A DNA stretch of 35,691 bases, from contig JALOPW010000020.1 of the NCBI GenBank assembly GCA_025453675.1, positions 1 to 35,691 of the forward strand. The letters run 5' to 3'. The notes beneath the pieces are model-generated. The model was given only the letters and a program-made list of their open reading frames with translations. It did no database searches and was not told the origin of the DNA. Shown one piece after another: positions 33,842-35,691 of this stretch. The first letter of the stretch is position 1. Each line of letters opens with the position of its first letter. The stretch is from Methanolinea sp. GTDB lineage: Archaea > Halobacteriota > Methanomicrobia > Methanomicrobiales > Methanospirillaceae. Both the position numbers and the translations under genes were made by a program.

Positions 33842-34225
33842 ATGACAGGCGAAGAGATGCTTAAAATCACTGCCGATGAACTGGATCGCCTCCTCTCACC
33901 GGCCCATGTTGTCGGCCAGGCCGTTGACCTTGGCGACAAGGCAGTCATCCCCATCGCTGAATTCGGCTTCGGCATGGGGGCTGGGGGAGGGAAAGGGAAG
34001 GATGGAGAGGGCGAAGGTGCCGGCTGCGGGGGTAAGATCGCTCCCGTGGCCCTGGTGCTGGTCTACAAGGATGTGAAGGGACCAGAAGGAATCCAGGTAC
34101 TCTCCCTGCACCGGGACAACCCCGTCGCCCAGATTATCACCGCGCTTTCCGAGTCGCTGGCTCCCCAGGTGATAAAAGCCATCAAGGCCATGTCGGAATC
34201 AAAAGAGAAGGAACGGGAAGACTGA
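33842..34225 (+). CDS. GerW (YtfJ) family protein
   Basis: 127 residues. The pattern VVGQAVDLGDKAVIPIAEFGFGMGAGGG, a Gly-rich acidic middle with CGG, then IAPVALVLVYKD and GIQVLSL is that of the GerW/YtfJ family. In Bacillus GerW is a spore protein needed for germination; methanogens do not sporulate, so the name carries over only by sequence. The C-terminus is a charged helix (SESKEKERED). It forms a tight unit with the DUF2953 gene (15-nt gap), the same pairing (YtfI-YtfJ) as in Firmicutes. TATA-like TCATATAC lies at about 33799-33806. Confidence 0.88.
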   Translation: MTGEEMLKITADELDRLLSPAHVVGQAVDLGDKAVIPIAEFGFGMGAGGGKGKDGEGEGAGCGGKIAPVALVLVYKDVKGPEGIQVLSLHRDNPVAQIITALSESLAPQVIKAIKAMSESKEKERED

Positions 34226-34240
34226 TACAGGTCCTGTCAC

Positions 34241-34888
34241 ATGGATCCCCACCCGGTGATCCTGGTCGCTGCGATCATACTTGCCCTGGTACTCCTGGAG
34301 CTCTGTCTCTATGCTATTCCCCTCCGGGTCAGGGTGCGCATGGAGTATGCGGACGGCAGGGGTAATGCACTCATCTCTGTCTACTGGCTGTGCATGGGTA
34401 TCCGGGGCCAGCTGTCCCGCGAACACCGCGTTTTCAATTTCCTGCTGGGTGATGTGCTCATCCCTACTCCTGCAATCCTGGAGACCCGTGTTTTTGACAG
34501 GCATGTAAAAGGGGGTCCGGGTACGCCTGAATCGGAGATACATCTGGTTCCGAATTTCGTCGAATCAGTAGTCCCTCGAATCCCCGATCTGATCTCTTTT
34601 CTTCGATCTCTGATCCAATCCCTCTCCTTCAGGCATCTGCATTGCCAGGCCGTGGTGGGGCTCGCGGGCCCTGCGGAGACGGGGATGCTCTACGGGTATT
34701 TCTGGGCGTTGCGGTCCATGCTTCGCCATTCCGGCCGGATCCACCTGGAGATGGTCCCTGATTTCACCAGTGAGCGCCTGGAGGGGCACCTCGAGATGGA
34801 TGTCCATGTACGGTACCCGTTCAACCTCATCGCCCGCCTGGTAAGGCTTTTTACTCTTTTTGGGGGATCTAAAAAGGCGTATACATGA
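34241..34888 (+). CDS. DUF2953 membrane-anchored protein (YtfI-like)
   Basis: 215 residues. One N-terminal transmembrane helix (about 7-27), then a soluble domain with the DUF2953 plan: VRVRMEYADGRG, the central PNFVESVVPRIPDLISFL, HLHCQAVVGLAGPAETGMLYGYFWALRSML, and HLEMDVHVRYPFNLIARLVRLF. The domain probably lies outside the membrane, since no further helix is evident. The function is unknown. The gene lies between gerW and an 88-residue gene, all rightward and closely spaced. Confidence 0.85.
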   Translation: MDPHPVILVAAIILALVLLELCLYAIPLRVRVRMEYADGRGNALISVYWLCMGIRGQLSREHRVFNFLLGDVLIPTPAILETRVFDRHVKGGPGTPESEIHLVPNFVESVVPRIPDLISFLRSLIQSLSFRHLHCQAVVGLAGPAETGMLYGYFWALRSMLRHSGRIHLEMVPDFTSERLEGHLEMDVHVRYPFNLIARLVRLFTLFGGSKKAYT

Positions 34889-34902
34889 GGTGAGGTCTCC
34901 TG

Positions 34903-35169
34903 ATGACGCAGAACCAAAAGTTCCTGGTCAGCCCGGTGCGCAGGATTGGTGACAGGTTTCTCCTGGCAATAACCCGGCAGTCCGGGATGCACTGGAAGGG
35001 CGGTTGTATCGGGAATTGCATACCGGTGGCCCTGGTGATCGTGGAAGGAGAGGAATGCATGGTGTGGCAACTGGATGCCGGCCTCTCGTGGGAGGATCTC
35101 CGTTGCGCGCTCTCAGGTATGTCCGAATCCTTCACAGGGACGGCCAGAATCAGTGGAGCTGCCACCTAA
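34903..35169 (+). CDS. Hypothetical protein, third gene of gerW-DUF2953 unit
   Basis: 88 residues; not recognised. It starts 14 nt after the DUF2953 gene with GGTGAGG 7 nt before the ATG. The sequence is mixed alpha/beta: RIGDRFLLAITRQSGMHWKG, then IPVALVIVEGEECMVWQL and LSWEDLRCALSG. Cys35, Cys39 and further Cys residues have no spacing typical of a metal site. Its stop codon overlaps the convergent membrane-protein gene by 3-4 nt. Cotranscription with gerW is likely. Confidence 0.65.
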   Translation: MTQNQKFLVSPVRRIGDRFLLAITRQSGMHWKGGCIGNCIPVALVIVEGEECMVWQLDAGLSWEDLRCALSGMSESFTGTARISGAAT

Positions 35170-35486
35170 TTCGCTTTCAGATGCCGGCGGCTTCCCAGGG
35201 CAGAGGCCACGCTCACCACCGGGACGATCCCTGCGCAGAATATCACGAAGAGAATGACTTCTGCTTCGGGATAGAGGAGGATCCCGATGAAGGTCACCAC
35301 GGCGCATGCACCAAGCAGGAGAAGGTTGGTCCCAACAAATCTTCCCAGCCCCTGCGGGTCCCTGACATCCTCTCTCCGGTAAGAGGCCAGGAGGTCTGTT
35401 CGGCCGCGGAACCTGACCATATAACCGAGCACGAGGAACAGGACCGCCAGGAATTCGATGATGATCAACAGAAGCAAATTTGCCAT
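35166..35486 (-). CDS. Small membrane protein, three helices (DUF3784-like)
   Basis: 106 residues. Hydrophobic helices at about 3-22, 49-69 and 75-95, with the polar loop RGRTDLLASYRREDVRDPQGLGRF between helices 1 and 2. The LLASYRR-to-GRFVGT arrangement is reminiscent of DUF3784 membrane proteins, but this is only a suggestion. The ATG at 35486 has AGGATG 8 nt upstream. No function can be given. Confidence 0.7.
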   Translation of the reverse strand: MANLLLLIIIEFLAVLFLVLGYMVRFRGRTDLLASYRREDVRDPQGLGRFVGTNLLLLGACAVVTFIGILLYPEAEVILFVIFCAGIVPVVSVASALGSRRHLKAN

Positions 35487-35593
35487 CAGGTATTCATCCT
35501 GCTACACGTATACATCAGCCAGGCTCATCATCAATTCGGTCCATCCCCCGGGAACGAATGATTCCTTCAACGTTACAAAGAGTGTGAATTTCG

Positions 35594-35691
35594 TTATTCG
35601 TGCCTCAACGCCTCGATCGGATTCAGATTCGACGCTTTCCAGGCAGGATAAAGACCCGAAAGGAGGCTTGTCCCGATCCCTTACATATGGC
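35594..35691 (-). pseudogene. C-terminal end of FtsX/MacB-like ABC permease (edge)
   Basis: The minus-strand frame reads IGTSLLSGLYPAWKASNLNP and then IEALRHE before the TAA at 35594-35596. This is the standard C-terminus of the FtsX/MacB permease family (last helix end, then PAxxAsxLxPIEALRxE). An in-frame TAA lies at 35681-35683, directly before the conserved GIG, so the frame is not continuous to the window edge. Either a frameshift or stop disrupts the gene, or there is a sequence error; the rest is outside the window. Confidence 0.5.

Overview
The window looks like the chromosome of a methanogenic archaeon, probably of the order Methanomicrobiales. The support is indirect: a DUF1894 protein (a methanogen family), a PEGA-repeat surface protein, a MEDS-PAS sensor, a 7TM histidine kinase of archaeal type, TATA-like promoters, Shine-Dalgarno sites of GGAGG/GGTGA type, desulfoferrodoxin, and an archaeal trp operon with a separate trpB2. 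Base composition is G+C-rich with AT-rich promoters. No tRNA, rRNA, CRISPR array, insertion sequence or prophage was seen.

Layout. 1-4300: the N-terminal part of an M24 (Xaa-Pro) peptidase running off the left edge, desulfoferrodoxin, a lone COG1119-type ABC ATPase, a YwbE-like small protein, a four-PEGA-repeat membrane-anchored surface protein and a DUF1894 protein. 4301-6400: a decaying patch in which a SOUL-type gene carries an in-frame TGA and a frameshift and a flavodoxin gene carries two in-frame TGA codons; between them sits an apparently intact DUF2178 membrane protein plus HTH regulator pair with a palindromic operator candidate. 6422-11505: a 7TM-PAS histidine kinase, a 2x[4Fe-4S] ferredoxin, an intergenic array of three stem-loops ending in T7, a 5' remnant of an FMN reductase, two genes diverging from a shared TATA element, and a class I/II aminotransferase.

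11800-19000: a SagB-type nitroreductase converges on a complete seven-gene tryptophan operon, trpE-G-D-C-F-B-A on the minus strand, every junction overlapping by 4 or 8 nt. Its promoter has TGTACA-like boxes, and a 30-codon leader ORF ends on the trpE start codon. The same box type, again at 10-bp spacing, precedes trpB2 8 kb away, so the two loci probably share a TrpY-like repressor that is not encoded here.

19000-24540: VOC protein, 1-Cys peroxiredoxin, an FMN-reductase fragment, two SAM methyltransferases, a GyrI-like protein and a MEDS-PAS-PAS sensor without a kinase domain. 24664-29449: COG3199 NAD kinase, trpB2, and an unusual metallo-beta-lactamase/linker/STAS fusion. 29553-35691: a stand-alone HxxxD (condensation-fold) acyltransferase, YfcE-type phosphodiesterase, HEAT-repeat protein, aldehyde dehydrogenase, a GerW(YtfJ)-DUF2953 pair with a third small gene, a small membrane protein, and the C-terminal end of an FtsX/MacB-like permease at the right edge.

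All assignments come from reading translations and motifs by eye; no database search was run. The best candidates for something undescribed are the stem-loop array at 8734-8854, the trpE leader ORF with its phased TRP-box array, the MBL-STAS fusion, and the cluster of in-frame TGA codons at 4754-6015.
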